Positions 1 to 12,124 are shown, numbered from the stretch's first letter. The stretch: 64,000 nt of DNA from Lactobacillus sp. (GCA_022483245.1 JAKVNR010000001.1:620001-684000), one strand, 5' to 3'. Numbers and translations are program-made. The notes: a model not told the origin generated them from the sequence alone.

Positions 1-434
1 GGTTCAGCCCAAACAACAATTGGCGTCTTGTAAGTTACGCGGGCCGTGCCTTGTAGGTCAAGCACATGTTGGTCACCCTGGTTTGATTTATTGCTAGTAG
101 TTGGAGCAGTTAATGAAGCATCGACAACCTTAATCCATTGATTGCTGCCGACTTTATACCAGCGCACGCCGTGACCATATTGACCTGAAACTTTCCAAGT
201 TGAACCTGCTGGTAGAAAGCGGCTAGTTTTAGTTTCATAAACAGGATCAGAGTAAAGGACAGCACCTTTCGGATTAGTAATTTTAGCAATCGAGCCAGCA
301 GCAACTGGCGTGACGACAGCATCGCGGCTGCTTGGCAAATTATTATTCTGCATCGCTGCAGAAACAGGAGCAGCCACAACAACTGACAGAGCTAATGCAC
401 TAACTGAAGCTAAAGAAATTTTAGTTAATTTAAT
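1..434 (-). CDS. Secreted SLAP-domain surface protein, partial (runs off window start); apparent start ATT at 432-434
   Basis: Manual minus-strand translation gives (I/M)KLTKISLASVSALALSVVVAAPVSA signal peptide followed by SLAP-like repeats (GAVLYSDPVYETKTSRFLPAGSTWKVSGQYGHGVRWYKVGSNQWIKV). Not the frame listed in the ORF track. Confidence 0.7.
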   Translation of the reverse strand, partial: MKLTKISLASVSALALSVVVAAPVSAAMQNNNLPSSRDAVVTPVAAGSIAKITNPKGAVLYSDPVYETKTSRFLPAGSTWKVSGQYGHGVRWYKVGSNQWIKVVDASLTAPTTSNKSNQGDQHVLDLQGTARVTYKTPIVVWAE

Positions 435-519
435 TTTTACGCCTCGCGTGAAATGTTACATTTCTGTTACAAGACTATTATAGCACCATTATGACAGCCT
501 GATAGATTCATCTTCAAAA

Positions 520-560
520 TAAAAACATGGCTTCTGAACCAAGTCAGAAACCATGTTGAT
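520..560. terminator. Hairpin terminator between the adhesin gene and the SLAP gene
   Basis: aaaacatggcttctgaaccaagtcagaaaccatgttg inverted repeat. Confidence 0.5.
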
Positions 561-570
561 GAATTAAAAA

Positions 571-3500
571 CTATTTATGTTGCTTTCTTCTATGCTTTAA
601 ATCCTCGCCTAATCCTAATAATCCTAACCCGGCAAAAATTGAACCGACAATTGCAGCCATTGTGCTTTGATCACTGCTGCCTGTTTGCGGTAATCGTCCA
701 ACGGTTTGCGGATCTTTATTAATTTTAAGACCTGGCTTCGGTTTCCCAATTACAGGTTTATTTTCAGGAATACTGATCAAATCAGCTGGTTCTACCGGTT
801 TTTCTGGCTCTTGAGTAGTATCAGATGGCTCGTCAGTCATTTCTGGCTGATCAGTTGGTGACTGATGATCGTCTCCAGAACCACCACCTGATGGATGATG
901 CTCCTCTTCTCCGCCTTGATCAGTCGTACCGCCACCCTGGGACGTAATAGGTTCATATATGACCTTAATTTTAATATCTGCAGAATCATGAGTGATACCA
1001 GAAATAGCTTCAACGTTATTTTCGTTGTCGCCATGTGCTGAAACTTTCTTGATCTTATAGCCAATCTCTGTTGGTGAAATTACTTTTTCAAATTCTTTTT
1101 TACCGTCTTTCCAATTAATTTTAACTTCATCAGAATTATCCGGATCAACTACTAAAGTATGATTAGTATCATTTAACTTCTTAGCATGAACCATCTTCCC
1201 GGTTACTTTGTCGACATAAGCCATACCTTGGAAGGTTAAGGTTTGGTTGGCATTAGCAGGAACTTTACCAGTAAAAGTAGTTCCATCACTGTTTACGTAG
1301 TTTACAGTCAATTTAACAGCTTTGGTTAAGTCATCTTTAGTAACTTTACTGCCTTCAGGAATATTGTCCGGTGTTACTTCTTTGACACCATGTGTTAGGT
1401 AAACTATGACATTTTGAGCTTTCTTTGGATCAGTATCAAATTTTACTGGTAAATCGGCTTTGCTTACCAACACATATCCATCATTCAAATATGCATTAAC
1501 AACATCTTCATACTTTTGCTTCGTATCTTCTGGAATCTTCGCATTAGATGACCCAGTTGCTAGCACTTTATCTTGGACAAGTTTCTTACCTTCTCCAGCA
1601 CTATCAATATCTGCATCGTCAATGATTGTATAAGTTAATTTTTGACCCGATAGAGGCTCATATGTAACCGTAATTTCAATAGTTTCAGAATTATAGGTAA
1701 TACCAGAAATAGCTTTAACGTTATTATCTTTATCACCATACGGTGTAGGTATAACGCTCTTGATCTGATAGCCAGTCTCTTCTGGTGAACTAACTCCTTC
1801 AAATCCTGTTTTTCCGTCTTTTTCGGTCCAAGTAGGTTCCACTGCAGTCTTATTGTCTGGATCGGCTCCTAGTTTACCGTGAAAGTCTTTTGTATGGACC
1901 ATCTTACCAGTTAATTTGTCGACATAAACCGTACCTTCGAAAGTTAAAGTCTGTTTGGCGTTAGCAGGAACTTCACCAGTAAATGGAGTTCCATCACTGT
2001 TTACGTAGTTCACCGTCAGTGTAACAGTATTGGTTAAGTCATTCTCAGTAATTTGACTGTCCTTTGGGATATTATCCTTTGTTACTTTTTTGACATCATG
2101 TGTAAAGTGAACTTCAAACTTATTGTTATTGTCGTCCTTTTGATATTTAGTTCCTGCCTTGAAATTGTTGCTTACAAGAACATACCCTTTTTGCTCAAGT
2201 TCAGAAATTTTCGTAGTTGGATCAGTCCCAAATTTGATCTCTTGACCGGCCTGTCCGCTAATTTTATTAGGATCTACAATATCTGTATTATCAAAATCGT
2301 CAATGTAGCTTATTTCAGCATTTTGGTCAACTATTGGGGCGGTGCTAATTAACGTAATACTTGCAGCCGAATCCGAATTCTCGCCACCGTGTTCAATTAC
2401 CGCCGTTTTCTGTGAACTAGAAAATGAAATAGCTGATGACAAGTAGCCAGTTAGCCCACTGTGTTTTGTAAAGTCAGGATCTTGTCCCGTAAGAACCACA
2501 CGATAATTGGTATGTTTTGCAAGCGAAGGAATCTTAATCAAAATTGATTTAGCGCTCTTCTGATCCGTATTAAATTTACTAGTATCAGGTGATTTCAGAT
2601 CTGCAGTTTCGTCTGAGTACGAAATGTCTAGATTACTAGTAATATTTTTACCTGTATTGATATTGATAACCTGCAAATCACTTAACTTAAAATCATATTC
2701 TGACCCTGCATAACCGTTACTTGGCAAATTAATTACAGATTGGACATTATCACTTGCCTTGTCGCTACCATTGGCAATTGTCTGAGTAAAAGTTAATGTC
2801 TTATCGCCTGTAACGTCAGATTTACCCTTTTGAAGCGGATGAAGGTCTTGATTTCCTTTGCTCTGCTGAATTTGACCAACGATCTCAGCAGCACTAGTGC
2901 GCCAATCGTCTTGACCAATTAAATAAGCATTTGGATTATCTTGAACATATTGTAATTCTTGTGGATCAGTTACTGGTTTTAGATCTTTTTGTTTAATGTC
3001 ATCGTCAACAAATCTAATCTTATTATTAACCACATAGACCTTATAATGCCCTGTCATCGTAGGAGCATCATTCAAGTTTCTTAAAAACAAATTGGTCTTA
3101 CTACCGATAACTTTACCGCAGCCTGTATAGTCGATCTTAGCTACTCGCTTACCATCGCTCGCCGTAAAAGTTGTAATCTTAGGCATCTCTTTTGTAAATT
3201 TTGATCCTTGCTCCCATTTTGAAGAAAATTTACTAGTGTCTTGGTTTGGACTCACTTCAGCATTATTTGGCAAGACAATATAAAAAACTGTATCTTGCAG
3301 TGCTTCATCCGCCTTACCTGCATCAATTCTAATTGAACCGCCTTCTGCACCAGGTTTATGTCCCTCACTTTCATAGTTCATAGAATTTGGTACGTTTTGC
3401 CAGTTATAGACAGCTATATGTTTTACCTTTTTGTCGGTTACAACAACCTGTTGGGTTGCAGAGTAAGATTTTCCAACATTTGGTGCCTCTTTACTAGTTA

Positions 3501-5427
3501 TGAAAATGGTACTTTTTAAGGTATCTTTAGCTGTTACAGGTGTCGTTCCATCATCATGCTTAGCAGCAACATACCCATTCAACGATAGTCTGCCATCATG
3601 AGGATCCTGCTCCCAGCTTAAGTCACCGGTTGTACCACTAGGCCATTCCGTAGTTGTCACACCTGCGCCTAGAGTTTTAAACGTTAATACGATTTTTCTA
3701 ATATTTTTATCAGCATTAACGGTACCTTCTTTACTAAAAAAGTTTTTAGTTGTGCCATCCGAGTATGTCAAAACACCTTCATAATCGACCTTATCAGTCA
3801 TAGTCGGCAAAACAATACTCTTAGTTACAACCCCATCAGGTACCTCAATCGTCACAGTTGCATTATTAATATCTTGGGGTGTTCCATTACCAAAAACATA
3901 TGAGTAAAGTCTATATGGGGTTGGATTTTTTCCCAGTGGATCCAGCGGAACTGTCTTGTCCTTATATGCCCCGCCTATACCTTGAATATATCCATAATCA
4001 CCCAAAGGATTACCATCCACAGACATTAAAGTATCTTTAAAGGGAGGCAAGGTCCAGGTCTTGCGGGGAATTCCAGAGCCCTCAACATATTCTTGGGTAA
4101 CAGTACCTGGAGCTGCAGTTAATTCTTGCTGGTCCTTAGTCAGATTAGTTTCAAACTTACCTACTAAATAAATCGGTTGACTATAGTCCTCAATAATAGT
4201 ATTTGCTTTCAACAACTGAGAGCTCGATTTAGGAATTGTTATTACAACATCTTGTCCTTTGCCACTCTGGTTAACGGTTACATTCCAAAGAGAGTTATAA
4301 TTAGCCTCCGTCTTGTCTTTATTTAAAACAAAGCTATCTGGTACTGGAATAGTAATTGTTGTCCCAGCATTAATTTGTTTATTTACCCCTGAAACCGTAG
4401 TAGTTGATCCTTTATCAGTATTTAGCCCCGCTTCCTTAAGATTGAACACCCACTTGTAATCAACATTATTAAGAATTTGCCCAACTGAAGTTTGCTTAGG
4501 AACTTCTCTTGAGAACTCTGGTTCCATCTTCGGAGTGATAACTTGCTTAAAGCTGACCTTTCCTATTTCCGTGTTATTTTTCAAAATTTGAATAGGAATC
4601 TCAGTTTCTCCAACTTTTAAGATGTTGTCAATAGCATCAGATTTGTTAATTTTACTAATACTGATGTTTTGTTTAACAGTAGTTGACCCAATATTTCCAA
4701 ATGTGTCAGTAAAAGTAGTCGTATCATTCGTATTTTTAGTTGACTGAGTAGTGCCGAAATCAGGATTTAATGGATCTATATGGGCTTTGAAAGCTCCATT
4801 TCCAATAATAAATTGATATTCATCCTTGTCCTTAGGATCAACAATGTTCACGGCAAAGCCGAAATCATCATTGTCTGTCTGCGGTGAATATGTATCCTTT
4901 TTGGCCGAAATTGTAACATTGTCAAAATGTTCTAAAATAGCCGGCTTTTGCTCATCTGCACGAGCCTGCTTTACTTGTGGGGCCTTAGTTTTTGCGTTTT
5001 TTTCATCTTTAGGTGTTTCACCCTTAGTAGGAGTTGAACCTAATTCGCCTTTACCGCCAATATCTTTTTTCTTATCAGAACCCACTTTTACTAGTTGATC
5101 GCCTTCACTAGAAGGATCTTTCACCCCCCCAGTTTGGGTTTCAGGTTTTGCACCGTCTGGATCTTTCCCTAACTGTACTTGTTTCTTATCTTCAGCTTTC
5201 GGATTAACTTCTACCTGCCCAGGAGTCGGCTCATTCTCAGCTGCTTGCACCGTCTTAGTATTAAAACCGAGCCACATCGTGGTTCCCAGCAGCACTGAAC
5301 AAGTACCAATCGTCAATTTACGAATCGAAAAATGTTGCTCCTTCCGAGCACTTGCTTTCAACCTATTATTAAGGTTCTTGACTGAATTATTCATCTTTTT
5401 GTCCTCTTCATTCCATCTATAAACCAA
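571..5427 (-). CDS. YSIRK-type LPXTG-anchored MucBP/adhesin protein (likely start M at 5394)
   Basis: FSIRKLTIGTCSVLLGTTMWLG signal, C-terminal LPQTG + hydrophobic segment + HRRKQHK tail, repeated MucBP-like segments (VNYVNSDGTPFTGEVPANA...). Confidence 0.9.
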   Translation of the reverse strand: MVYRWNEEDKKMNNSVKNLNNRLKASARKEQHFSIRKLTIGTCSVLLGTTMWLGFNTKTVQAAENEPTPGQVEVNPKAEDKKQVQLGKDPDGAKPETQTGGVKDPSSEGDQLVKVGSDKKKDIGGKGELGSTPTKGETPKDEKNAKTKAPQVKQARADEQKPAILEHFDNVTISAKKDTYSPQTDNDDFGFAVNIVDPKDKDEYQFIIGNGAFKAHIDPLNPDFGTTQSTKNTNDTTTFTDTFGNIGSTTVKQNISISKINKSDAIDNILKVGETEIPIQILKNNTEIGKVSFKQVITPKMEPEFSREVPKQTSVGQILNNVDYKWVFNLKEAGLNTDKGSTTTVSGVNKQINAGTTITIPVPDSFVLNKDKTEANYNSLWNVTVNQSGKGQDVVITIPKSSSQLLKANTIIEDYSQPIYLVGKFETNLTKDQQELTAAPGTVTQEYVEGSGIPRKTWTLPPFKDTLMSVDGNPLGDYGYIQGIGGAYKDKTVPLDPLGKNPTPYRLYSYVFGNGTPQDINNATVTIEVPDGVVTKSIVLPTMTDKVDYEGVLTYSDGTTKNFFSKEGTVNADKNIRKIVLTFKTLGAGVTTTEWPSGTTGDLSWEQDPHDGRLSLNGYVAAKHDDGTTPVTAKDTLKSTIFITSKEAPNVGKSYSATQQVVVTDKKVKHIAVYNWQNVPNSMNYESEGHKPGAEGGSIRIDAGKADEALQDTVFYIVLPNNAEVSPNQDTSKFSSKWEQGSKFTKEMPKITTFTASDGKRVAKIDYTGCGKVIGSKTNLFLRNLNDAPTMTGHYKVYVVNNKIRFVDDDIKQKDLKPVTDPQELQYVQDNPNAYLIGQDDWRTSAAEIVGQIQQSKGNQDLHPLQKGKSDVTGDKTLTFTQTIANGSDKASDNVQSVINLPSNGYAGSEYDFKLSDLQVININTGKNITSNLDISYSDETADLKSPDTSKFNTDQKSAKSILIKIPSLAKHTNYRVVLTGQDPDFTKHSGLTGYLSSAISFSSSQKTAVIEHGGENSDSAASITLISTAPIVDQNAEISYIDDFDNTDIVDPNKISGQAGQEIKFGTDPTTKISELEQKGYVLVSNNFKAGTKYQKDDNNNKFEVHFTHDVKKVTKDNIPKDSQITENDLTNTVTLTVNYVNSDGTPFTGEVPANAKQTLTFEGTVYVDKLTGKMVHTKDFHGKLGADPDNKTAVEPTWTEKDGKTGFEGVSSPEETGYQIKSVIPTPYGDKDNNVKAISGITYNSETIEITVTYEPLSGQKLTYTIIDDADIDSAGEGKKLVQDKVLATGSSNAKIPEDTKQKYEDVVNAYLNDGYVLVSKADLPVKFDTDPKKAQNVIVYLTHGVKEVTPDNIPEGSKVTKDDLTKAVKLTVNYVNSDGTTFTGKVPANANQTLTFQGMAYVDKVTGKMVHAKKLNDTNHTLVVDPDNSDEVKINWKDGKKEFEKVISPTEIGYKIKKVSAHGDNENNVEAISGITHDSADIKIKVIYEPITSQGGGTTDQGGEEEHHPSGGGSGDDHQSPTDQPEMTDEPSDTTQEPEKPVEPADLISIPENKPVIGKPKPGLKINKDPQTVGRLPQTGSSDQSTMAAIVGSIFAGLGLLGLGEDLKHRRKQHK

Positions 5428-5609
5428 CCAGTCAGCGCTTATCCAGGTCTTTAAAAAGTGCGTGCAATAAAGCTGAGCTTATACTCTAATCTTAGCCTTA
5501 TATATATTTTCTAGCAAACTTATCCGCCATTTGTCTTCTAAATTTAATAAAGATCTTTTATTTGTGAATAGCCTAATTCTATGATTTATGAATTGAATGA
5601 TGAGCAGCA

Positions 5610-5648
5610 AAAAAGCACGACTTCTGTTAGTCAGAAATCGTGCTTTAT
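5610..5648. terminator. Terminator downstream of aspS
   Basis: aaaaaagcacgacttctgttagtcagaaatcgtgcttta hairpin. Confidence 0.6.
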
Positions 5649-5662
5649 TAATTTATATCAGC

Positions 5663-7516
5663 TTATTCTTCGTGTGCTTTCACGTCAGCGTCAGCTTCTT
5701 CATTTAGGCGTTCGTTGTATTCTTCCGTGCCCTTCTTCGCCTTCGGCGTAACTTCGATGCCTAATTCTTCCAGCTGTAAATCTTCAACTGGAGCTGGGGC
5801 ATGCATCATTGGTTCAGATGCACTCGAGTTCTTTGGAAAGGCTAAGACGTCTCTGATGTTGTCTTTTTCAGCCAGCATCATGGCAAACCGGTCTAAGCCA
5901 ATTGCCAGCCCGGCGTGTGGCGGGAAGCCCATGTCTAAAGCATCCAGCAGGAAACCGAATTGCTTGTAAGCGCGTTCCTTGCTGAAGCCTAACGCCTTCA
6001 GCATCTTTTCTTGAATCCAGCGTTTGTGAATTCTGATTGAGCCGCCGCCCATTTCGTCACCGTTCATGACAATGTCGTAGCTGCGGGCGTGTGCCTTGTG
6101 CGGATCAGTGTCCAGCAATTTAATGCCTTCATCATCTGGCATCGTGAATGGGTGGTGAGCAGCAATCCATTCGTCATCGCCTTCGTCGTATTCAAACAGT
6201 GGCCAGTCAACGACCCAAACAAAGTCAAAGACGTGAGCTGGAATTAAGCCCATTTCTTTGGCGATCGTACGCCGCAAGTAGTCAAAGGAGTCACAGCAGA
6301 CTTTCCATGGAGCGGCAACAAACAGAATCAGTTCGCCATCAGTTAAGTTAAATTCCTTCTTCAAGCCGGCTTGTTCATCATCGCCCAAGAAGCGGCTGAT
6401 TGGGCCAGTGAACTTGCCATCTTCAAACTTAGTCCAAGCCAGGCCCTTAGCGTGGTAGCGCTTGATGTAGTCTTGCATGGCATCAATCTTCTTGCGTGAG
6501 TATGCTTTAGCGCCGTCTTTCACGCAAATTGCCTTGACGCAGCCGCCATCAGCAATCGCGCCTGAGAAGACCTTGAATTCACTGTCTTTAAAGATTGGGC
6601 TTAAATCATGAATTTCCATTCCAAACCGGGTGTCAGGCTTGTCTGAACCGTAGCGGTTCATGGCATCAGTCCAAGTAATCCGCGGAATTGGCAGCCTCAG
6701 GTCAATGTTCATGACATCTTTCATAACCTTTTGCAGCATCTTTTCGGTGATGTCTTGCACGCCCTTTTCATCCAGGAAGGAAGTTTCCATGTCAATCTGG
6801 GTGAATTCTGGCTGCCGGTCGCCCCGCAAGTCTTCGTCCCGGAAGCAGCGGGCAATCTGGTAGTACTTGTCAAAGCCGGCACCCATCAAGAGCTGCTTGA
6901 AAAGTTGTGGTGATTGCGGCAAAGCGTAGAAAGAACCTGGGTAGATCCGTGATGGAACTAAGTAGTCACGGGCACCTTCTGGGGTGGATTTGCCTAAGTC
7001 TGGGGTTTCAATGTTGATGAAGCCATTTTGGTCAAAGAATTGGTGGATTGATTCAACAATCTTAGACCGCATGATCAAGGCCTTTTGCAAAGTTGGCCGG
7101 CGCAAGTCCAAGTAGCGGTACTTCAACCGGGTTTGTTCGCTGGCGTTTAAGTCATCCTTGATTTCAAATGGCGGGTTTTTCGCTTCATTTAAGACCTTGA
7201 TTTCGCTAGCATCAACTTCTACTTCACCAGTCTTCATGTCTGGGTTGACGGATGAACGCTTAACAACCTTGCCTTTGACTTGCAAAACGTACTCATTGCC
7301 CAGGCTAGTTGCAATATCCATTAATTCTTTGCCTGAGTCTTGGTTGACAACGATCTGCACGATCCCTTCCCGGTCACGCAAATCGATAAAAATCAAATTG
7401 CCCAGGTTGCGGACGCGTTGCACCCATCCGTACAAGTTAACGTTTTGGTTTTCGTATTTCGTGGTAATGTTGCCACAGTAGTCTGTTCTTGTTTCCATTC
7501 TAATTACCTTCGTCAA
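5663..7516 (-). CDS. aspS: Aspartyl-tRNA synthetase
   Basis: Class II aaRS sequence, [31 protein letters not shown]. Confidence 0.97.
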   Translation of the reverse strand: MTKVIRMETRTDYCGNITTKYENQNVNLYGWVQRVRNLGNLIFIDLRDREGIVQIVVNQDSGKELMDIATSLGNEYVLQVKGKVVKRSSVNPDMKTGEVEVDASEIKVLNEAKNPPFEIKDDLNASEQTRLKYRYLDLRRPTLQKALIMRSKIVESIHQFFDQNGFINIETPDLGKSTPEGARDYLVPSRIYPGSFYALPQSPQLFKQLLMGAGFDKYYQIARCFRDEDLRGDRQPEFTQIDMETSFLDEKGVQDITEKMLQKVMKDVMNIDLRLPIPRITWTDAMNRYGSDKPDTRFGMEIHDLSPIFKDSEFKVFSGAIADGGCVKAICVKDGAKAYSRKKIDAMQDYIKRYHAKGLAWTKFEDGKFTGPISRFLGDDEQAGLKKEFNLTDGELILFVAAPWKVCCDSFDYLRRTIAKEMGLIPAHVFDFVWVVDWPLFEYDEGDDEWIAAHHPFTMPDDEGIKLLDTDPHKAHARSYDIVMNGDEMGGGSIRIHKRWIQEKMLKALGFSKERAYKQFGFLLDALDMGFPPHAGLAIGLDRFAMMLAEKDNIRDVLAFPKNSSASEPMMHAPAPVEDLQLEELGIEVTPKAKKGTEEYNERLNEEADADVKAHEE

Positions 7517-7524
7517 TTATGTGT

Positions 7525-8844
7525 TTATTTAAATTGCTCCAGCACCGCTTGCAAATCAGCGGCTTGTTCCAGGTCAAACTGAATTTGCTGGCCATCAGCT
7601 AGCCGTTTGATCGTCAGCTGACCCTTAGCTAAATCCTTAGCACCAACTGTTAAAACATACTTAGCTTGCAAACGGTCAGCCTTGCGGAATTGGCCTTTCA
7701 GCTTCTTTTGGTCGACATCATACATGCAGGAGAAGCCTTGGCCGCGCAAGCTTCGGGCTAGTTCAACGGTCTTTAAGGTTGTGCCTTCACCAATATTAGT
7801 GATGAATACATCAATGCCAGCTGGTGCGAACAAATCTGGATTTTGCTTTTGCAAAACTAGCAAGAGCCGTTCTTCGCCGATTCCAAAACCAACAGCTGGC
7901 GTGTGCGGGCCAGTGAATTCTTCAACCAAGTGGTCGTACCGGCCGCCGCCTAAGATCGTGGTTGGTGAAGCCCACAAATCTTGATCAGCCACCATAAATT
8001 CAAAGATCACGCCGGTGTAGTAATCTAAGCCCCGCACCAAGTCGTTATCTAGAACATACTTAATACCCAAATGATCTAATTGATCAGTAATGGCTTTAAA
8101 GTTGGCTTTAGATTCGTCATCTAAGTAATCGACAATTTTTGGTGCATTTGGCAAAAATTGCTGATCTTCTTCTGCTTTTGAATCCAAAATCCGCAATGGG
8201 TTTAAACCCAGCCGCCGCTGCGAATCTTCTGATAATTGACCTTTCAGCGGAGTGAAATAGTCAACCAACGCATCATGGTAAGCTTGCCGCACTTGCTGGT
8301 TGCCGAGTGAATTGATGTGCAATTCATAGTTTTTCACGCCTAAAGCGGCCAGTAAGTCGTGACCCAGCACGATTGTTTCAACATCAGCTAACGGATTGTC
8401 TGAGCCGAAGCTTTCTACCCCGATTTGGTGGAATTCACGCAGCCGGCCAGCTTGCGGGCGCTCATACCGGAAAGTCGGTTCAATATAGAAGACATTGAAC
8501 GGCTTGACAATTTGCGGGCCATAGAGCTTATCTTCAACATAAGCCCGCACTACCCCAGCAGTGCCTTCAGGCCGCAAGGCGATGTGGCGGCCGCCCTTGT
8601 CGTTGAAATCATACATTTCTTTTTCAACCACGTCGGAAGTTTGGCCACTCGACCGGGAAAAGATTTCGTAATTTTCAAAGGTTGGGGTCCGAATTTCTTG
8701 ATAGCCGGCTAAGGCAAAAAACTTGCGGGCTTGATGCTCAACACGTTCCCACTTGCCAGATTCGCCTGGCAGAATATCGCTAGTGCCTTTTGGTCGTTGT
8801 ACTCTCATCAAATCAAAATCATCCTTTTTCAAATAAAAAAGCAC
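7525..8844 (-). CDS. hisS: Histidyl-tRNA synthetase (likely start at MRVQRPKG, about 8808)
   Basis: [28 protein letters not shown] motifs. Confidence 0.96.
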   Translation of the reverse strand: MLFYLKKDDFDLMRVQRPKGTSDILPGESGKWERVEHQARKFFALAGYQEIRTPTFENYEIFSRSSGQTSDVVEKEMYDFNDKGGRHIALRPEGTAGVVRAYVEDKLYGPQIVKPFNVFYIEPTFRYERPQAGRLREFHQIGVESFGSDNPLADVETIVLGHDLLAALGVKNYELHINSLGNQQVRQAYHDALVDYFTPLKGQLSEDSQRRLGLNPLRILDSKAEEDQQFLPNAPKIVDYLDDESKANFKAITDQLDHLGIKYVLDNDLVRGLDYYTGVIFEFMVADQDLWASPTTILGGGRYDHLVEEFTGPHTPAVGFGIGEERLLLVLQKQNPDLFAPAGIDVFITNIGEGTTLKTVELARSLRGQGFSCMYDVDQKKLKGQFRKADRLQAKYVLTVGAKDLAKGQLTIKRLADGQQIQFDLEQAADLQAVLEQFK

Positions 8845-9055
8845 CCTTGAATTTCTTCAAGGGCGCTCTAAACAGCACGGTACCACCTTTTGCTTGCTAC
8901 GATTAACGCTCGCCGCACGAACCATTATCTGTTAAAGGGTCATGATTCTCAAGCAGCCGGCTCTCTCACCACACCAAGCCTTCTCTGGGGACTGCGCTGT
9001 CAAATCTCATTCTTTGTCATCGATAATTCTTGAATAGCTTACTGTGTTTTTAAAA
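8834..9055 (-). promoter_or_regulatory. T-box leader of hisS-aspS
   Basis: Minus strand carries T-box core AAAAGGTGGTACCGTGC (8875-8891) followed by terminator GCGCCCTTGAAGAAATTCAAGGGTGCTTTTTT; specifier could not be assigned confidently (His or Asp expected). Confidence 0.88.
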
Positions 9056-9068
9056 ATTAGTCAAGCAC

Positions 9069-9506
9069 TCAATGGTCATAAACAATCGTAAATGGACCAT
9101 CGTTGACTAAACTGACCGCCATGTCGGCGCCAAACTTACCGGTTTCAACATGGAGCCCGCGGGCACGCAGTTCATCATTGAATTGCTCCCAGAGTTCTTT
9201 GGACTCCGGCGGCCGCATCGCATCAACAAAACTTGGACGGTTGCCCTTTTTAGTATTAGCCAGCAAGGTAAATTGCGACACTGACAAGACTTGTCCGCCA
9301 ACTTGCTTGATATTCAAGTTGGTTTTACCAGCTTCATCAGCAAAAATCCGCATTTTAGCAATTTTATCAGCAGCTTGGGTGACTTGTTCCGTCCCATCGC
9401 CATTTTTCAAACCTACTAACAGCAGCAGGCCCTGCTGAATTTGCCCGACGGTTTGACCGTCAATTGCTACACTAGCTTGTTTAACTCGTTGAATGACTAC
9501 TCGCAT
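9069..9506 (-). CDS. dtd: D-aminoacyl-tRNA deacylase
   Basis: [18 protein letters not shown]...[17 protein letters not shown]. Confidence 0.95.
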   Translation of the reverse strand: MRVVIQRVKQASVAIDGQTVGQIQQGLLLLVGLKNGDGTEQVTQAADKIAKMRIFADEAGKTNLNIKQVGGQVLSVSQFTLLANTKKGNRPSFVDAMRPPESKELWEQFNDELRARGLHVETGKFGADMAVSLVNDGPFTIVYDH

Positions 9507-11737
9507 TAGTTATCTGCCCGCTTTACTTCGTATACATTCGGGATGTCGCGCAACCGGCTGATAATTTGATCGAGGTGGTCAGCATTTTTAACTGCCACGG
9601 TCGTGTAAATATGAGCCATGTTGTTGCTGTCGACTTTACCGGAGATATTATCAATATTTTTCGTCTGGGAGTTTAAAACAGAAATCACGTCGGACAAAAG
9701 CTTCGACCGGTTGTAGCCAAACACTTCGACATCGGCGTTATAAGTCTGCTTGCCGCCTTGGGTATCTTCCCAGTCAACATCAATCAGCCGGCCTTGGGTT
9801 TTGGCCGCACCAGCCAAGTTATGGCAATCAGCCCGGTGAATCGTGACCCCGCGGCCTTGAGTGACGTAACCGACGATTGGGTCGCCTGGCACTGGGTTGC
9901 AGCATTTAGCCAGCCGTAGCATCAAATCTGATACGCCTTGAATTTTAACGCCGTTATCGCTTTGGCCTAAATCGTTTTGACTAGCATTTTCACTAGTTTC
10001 TTCGCTGGCCTGCTGGCCGGCATTCATGATCTTCTCGGTCCGCTCTTTTTCTTTGGCAGCTTCTTCTTGCTTGCGCAAGTCCAAAGTCAACCGGTTAGCC
10101 ACGGTTTGCGCCGATAATTCGCCAAAGCCAACGGCAGCATATAATTCATCCGCGTTGTGGTAGTTAAAATGCTCTAAGACCTTATCAACGTGATCTTTGT
10201 CCATGTAGTCTTTGGGCAGTAAATCAGCCTGCGCCAGGACTTCTTCCACTTCGCTTTGGCCTTTGTCAATATTTTCTGTCCGGCCTTCAGCTCTAAAGAA
10301 GCGCTTGATTTTGTTCCTAGCCCGCGAAGTTTTGACCATGTTGATCCAGTCAGCTGATGGGCGGGCATTAGTCTGCGTCAGCATTTCCACGACGTCGCCG
10401 TTTTTCAGCTGGTAGTCCAGCGGGACAATCTTGCCATTGACCCTGGCCCCAACTGAGTGTGCCCCGACTTCAGAGTGGATCATGTAGGCAAAGTCGATCG
10501 TAATGCTGCCTTTAGGCAGTTCATAAACCTCGCCCTTTGGCGTAAAGACATAAACCCGATCAGAAAAGATATCTGATTGGACGCTCTGCATAAATTCATC
10601 GGCGTTGTTAGTTTCTTCGCCAAGCTCCAAAATCTCCCGGAACATGTCCAGCTTTTTGCCCGAGCTAGTGGCTTCAACGGCGTAATGCATCCCTTCTTTA
10701 TAAGCCCAGTGCGCAGCAACACCATATTCAGCAACTTGGTGCATGTGCTCAGTCCGAATCTGAATTTCTAGCGGCCGGCCACCAGGGCCAATGATTGTCG
10801 TATGCAAGGATTGGTAGCCGTTAACTTTTGGCACAGCAATATAGTCTTTGAACCGTCCCGGCATTGGCTTCCACTTGGTGTGAACTACCCCTAAGACGGC
10901 GTAACAATCACGGACTGTTTGGACAATAACCCGGACCGCGAGCAAGTCATAAATTTCTGAGAATTGCTTATGCTTGTCGCGCATTTTTTTATAAATTGAG
11001 TAAATGTGCTTAGGCCGACCATAGATTTCGTACTTGATCCCTAAGGTATCCAGCTCATCTTTTAACACCGTAATTGCATCAGAAATGTATTTCTCCCGCT
11101 GGCTTCGCTTAGCCTGCATCAGGTTAACGATCCGGTAATATTGCTGCGGGTTCAAGTAGTGCAAACTCATGTCTTCGAGTTCCCACTTGATCGTCCCAAT
11201 ACCTAACCGGTCAGCCAGCGGTGCATAAATATCAAGCGTTTCTGCTGCAATCCGGCGCTGCTTGTCTGGCCGCAGATGGTCCAGCGTATGCATATTATGC
11301 AAGCGGTCAGCCAGTTTAACCATAATGACCCGCAAGTCTTTGGCCATCGCAATCAGCATTTTCCGGTGGTTTTCAGCCAAAAATTCTTCGTGGGACTTGT
11401 ACTTATACTTGCTTAATTTCGTCACGCCGTCCACGATAAACGCTACATCGTGCCCAAAATTCTGCTCAATATCAGCGTTTGTGACTGGTGTATCTTCGAC
11501 CGTATCATGCAAAAAACCGGCTGCTACTGTATCAGCATCCAGCCGCAATTTTGCTAGCGTCCCAGCTACTTGAGTTGGGTGGATAATGTAAGGCTGACCC
11601 GAGGCGCGTTTTTGGTCGCCATGGGCTTTGACCGCGAATTGGTAAGCTTTTTCAACAAAAGCCTGTTGGTCAGGCGTCATGTACTTGGCACACTCCGCCA
11701 TCACCTCTTCGTGGGTCATTTCAACGTATTTCGACAT
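9506..11737 (-). CDS. relA: RelA/SpoT-family (p)ppGpp synthetase/hydrolase
   Basis: HD domain ([31 protein letters not shown]), synthetase, TGS and ACT-like C-terminus. Confidence 0.95.
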   Translation of the reverse strand: MSKYVEMTHEEVMAECAKYMTPDQQAFVEKAYQFAVKAHGDQKRASGQPYIIHPTQVAGTLAKLRLDADTVAAGFLHDTVEDTPVTNADIEQNFGHDVAFIVDGVTKLSKYKYKSHEEFLAENHRKMLIAMAKDLRVIMVKLADRLHNMHTLDHLRPDKQRRIAAETLDIYAPLADRLGIGTIKWELEDMSLHYLNPQQYYRIVNLMQAKRSQREKYISDAITVLKDELDTLGIKYEIYGRPKHIYSIYKKMRDKHKQFSEIYDLLAVRVIVQTVRDCYAVLGVVHTKWKPMPGRFKDYIAVPKVNGYQSLHTTIIGPGGRPLEIQIRTEHMHQVAEYGVAAHWAYKEGMHYAVEATSSGKKLDMFREILELGEETNNADEFMQSVQSDIFSDRVYVFTPKGEVYELPKGSITIDFAYMIHSEVGAHSVGARVNGKIVPLDYQLKNGDVVEMLTQTNARPSADWINMVKTSRARNKIKRFFRAEGRTENIDKGQSEVEEVLAQADLLPKDYMDKDHVDKVLEHFNYHNADELYAAVGFGELSAQTVANRLTLDLRKQEEAAKEKERTEKIMNAGQQASEETSENASQNDLGQSDNGVKIQGVSDLMLRLAKCCNPVPGDPIVGYVTQGRGVTIHRADCHNLAGAAKTQGRLIDVDWEDTQGGKQTYNADVEVFGYNRSKLLSDVISVLNSQTKNIDNISGKVDSNNMAHIYTTVAVKNADHLDQIISRLRDIPNVYEVKRADN

Positions 11738-11743
11738 GCAATA

Positions 11744-12124
11744 TCACCGCGCTTCTTTATAAAAGTGGTCCTGCCACAGACCCAGAACAGCTAAAATCAA
11801 ATAAGCCGCGCACAAAATAAAGTTGTATTTAGCAAAGTGCAGCGCTACCGCACCAGCAAACACTGCTGGCAGTAGCAGTAGCCACCACTTGCTTAAGTTG
11901 CGCTCAGCAATCAAATGACCGAGGTGGTAAGACAGCCAGCCATTATAAATGAAGAAAATCAACCCGATCCGCCAAACTTTTGGCAAGTGCACCAGTCCGC
12001 AGCCAAACCAAAGAATTACGGCGAGCAGGGTCCACCAAATTAAGGGCATGAAGGGGTGCTGGTTCAACCGGTTCACCCACTGGCCTAATTTTGAGCGCTT
12101 GATTTTTTCTAAAAAACTTTTCAT
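11744..12124 (-). CDS. Small multi-span membrane protein
   Basis: Several hydrophobic segments; ORF adjacent to RSH gene. Confidence 0.7.
   Translation of the reverse strand: MKSFLEKIKRSKLGQWVNRLNQHPFMPLIWWTLLAVILWFGCGLVHLPKVWRIGLIFFIYNGWLSYHLGHLIAERNLSKWWLLLLPAVFAGAVALHFAKYNFILCAAYLILAVLGLWQDHFYKEAR

Noticed and set aside
110-382. 90-aa minus ORF in the track
   Set aside because: Out of frame with the SLAP-domain reading frame over the same DNA; low-complexity hydrophobic artefact.
2053-2352. 99-aa plus ORF inside the first adhesin
   Set aside because: Antisense to a clear coding region; no SD, no recognisable domain. Same reasoning for 4826-5098, 25129-25658, 28100-28358, 43095-43660 and other antisense ORFs.
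8834-9055. Unusual hairpins upstream of hisS
   Set aside because: Explained by a standard T-box riboswitch.
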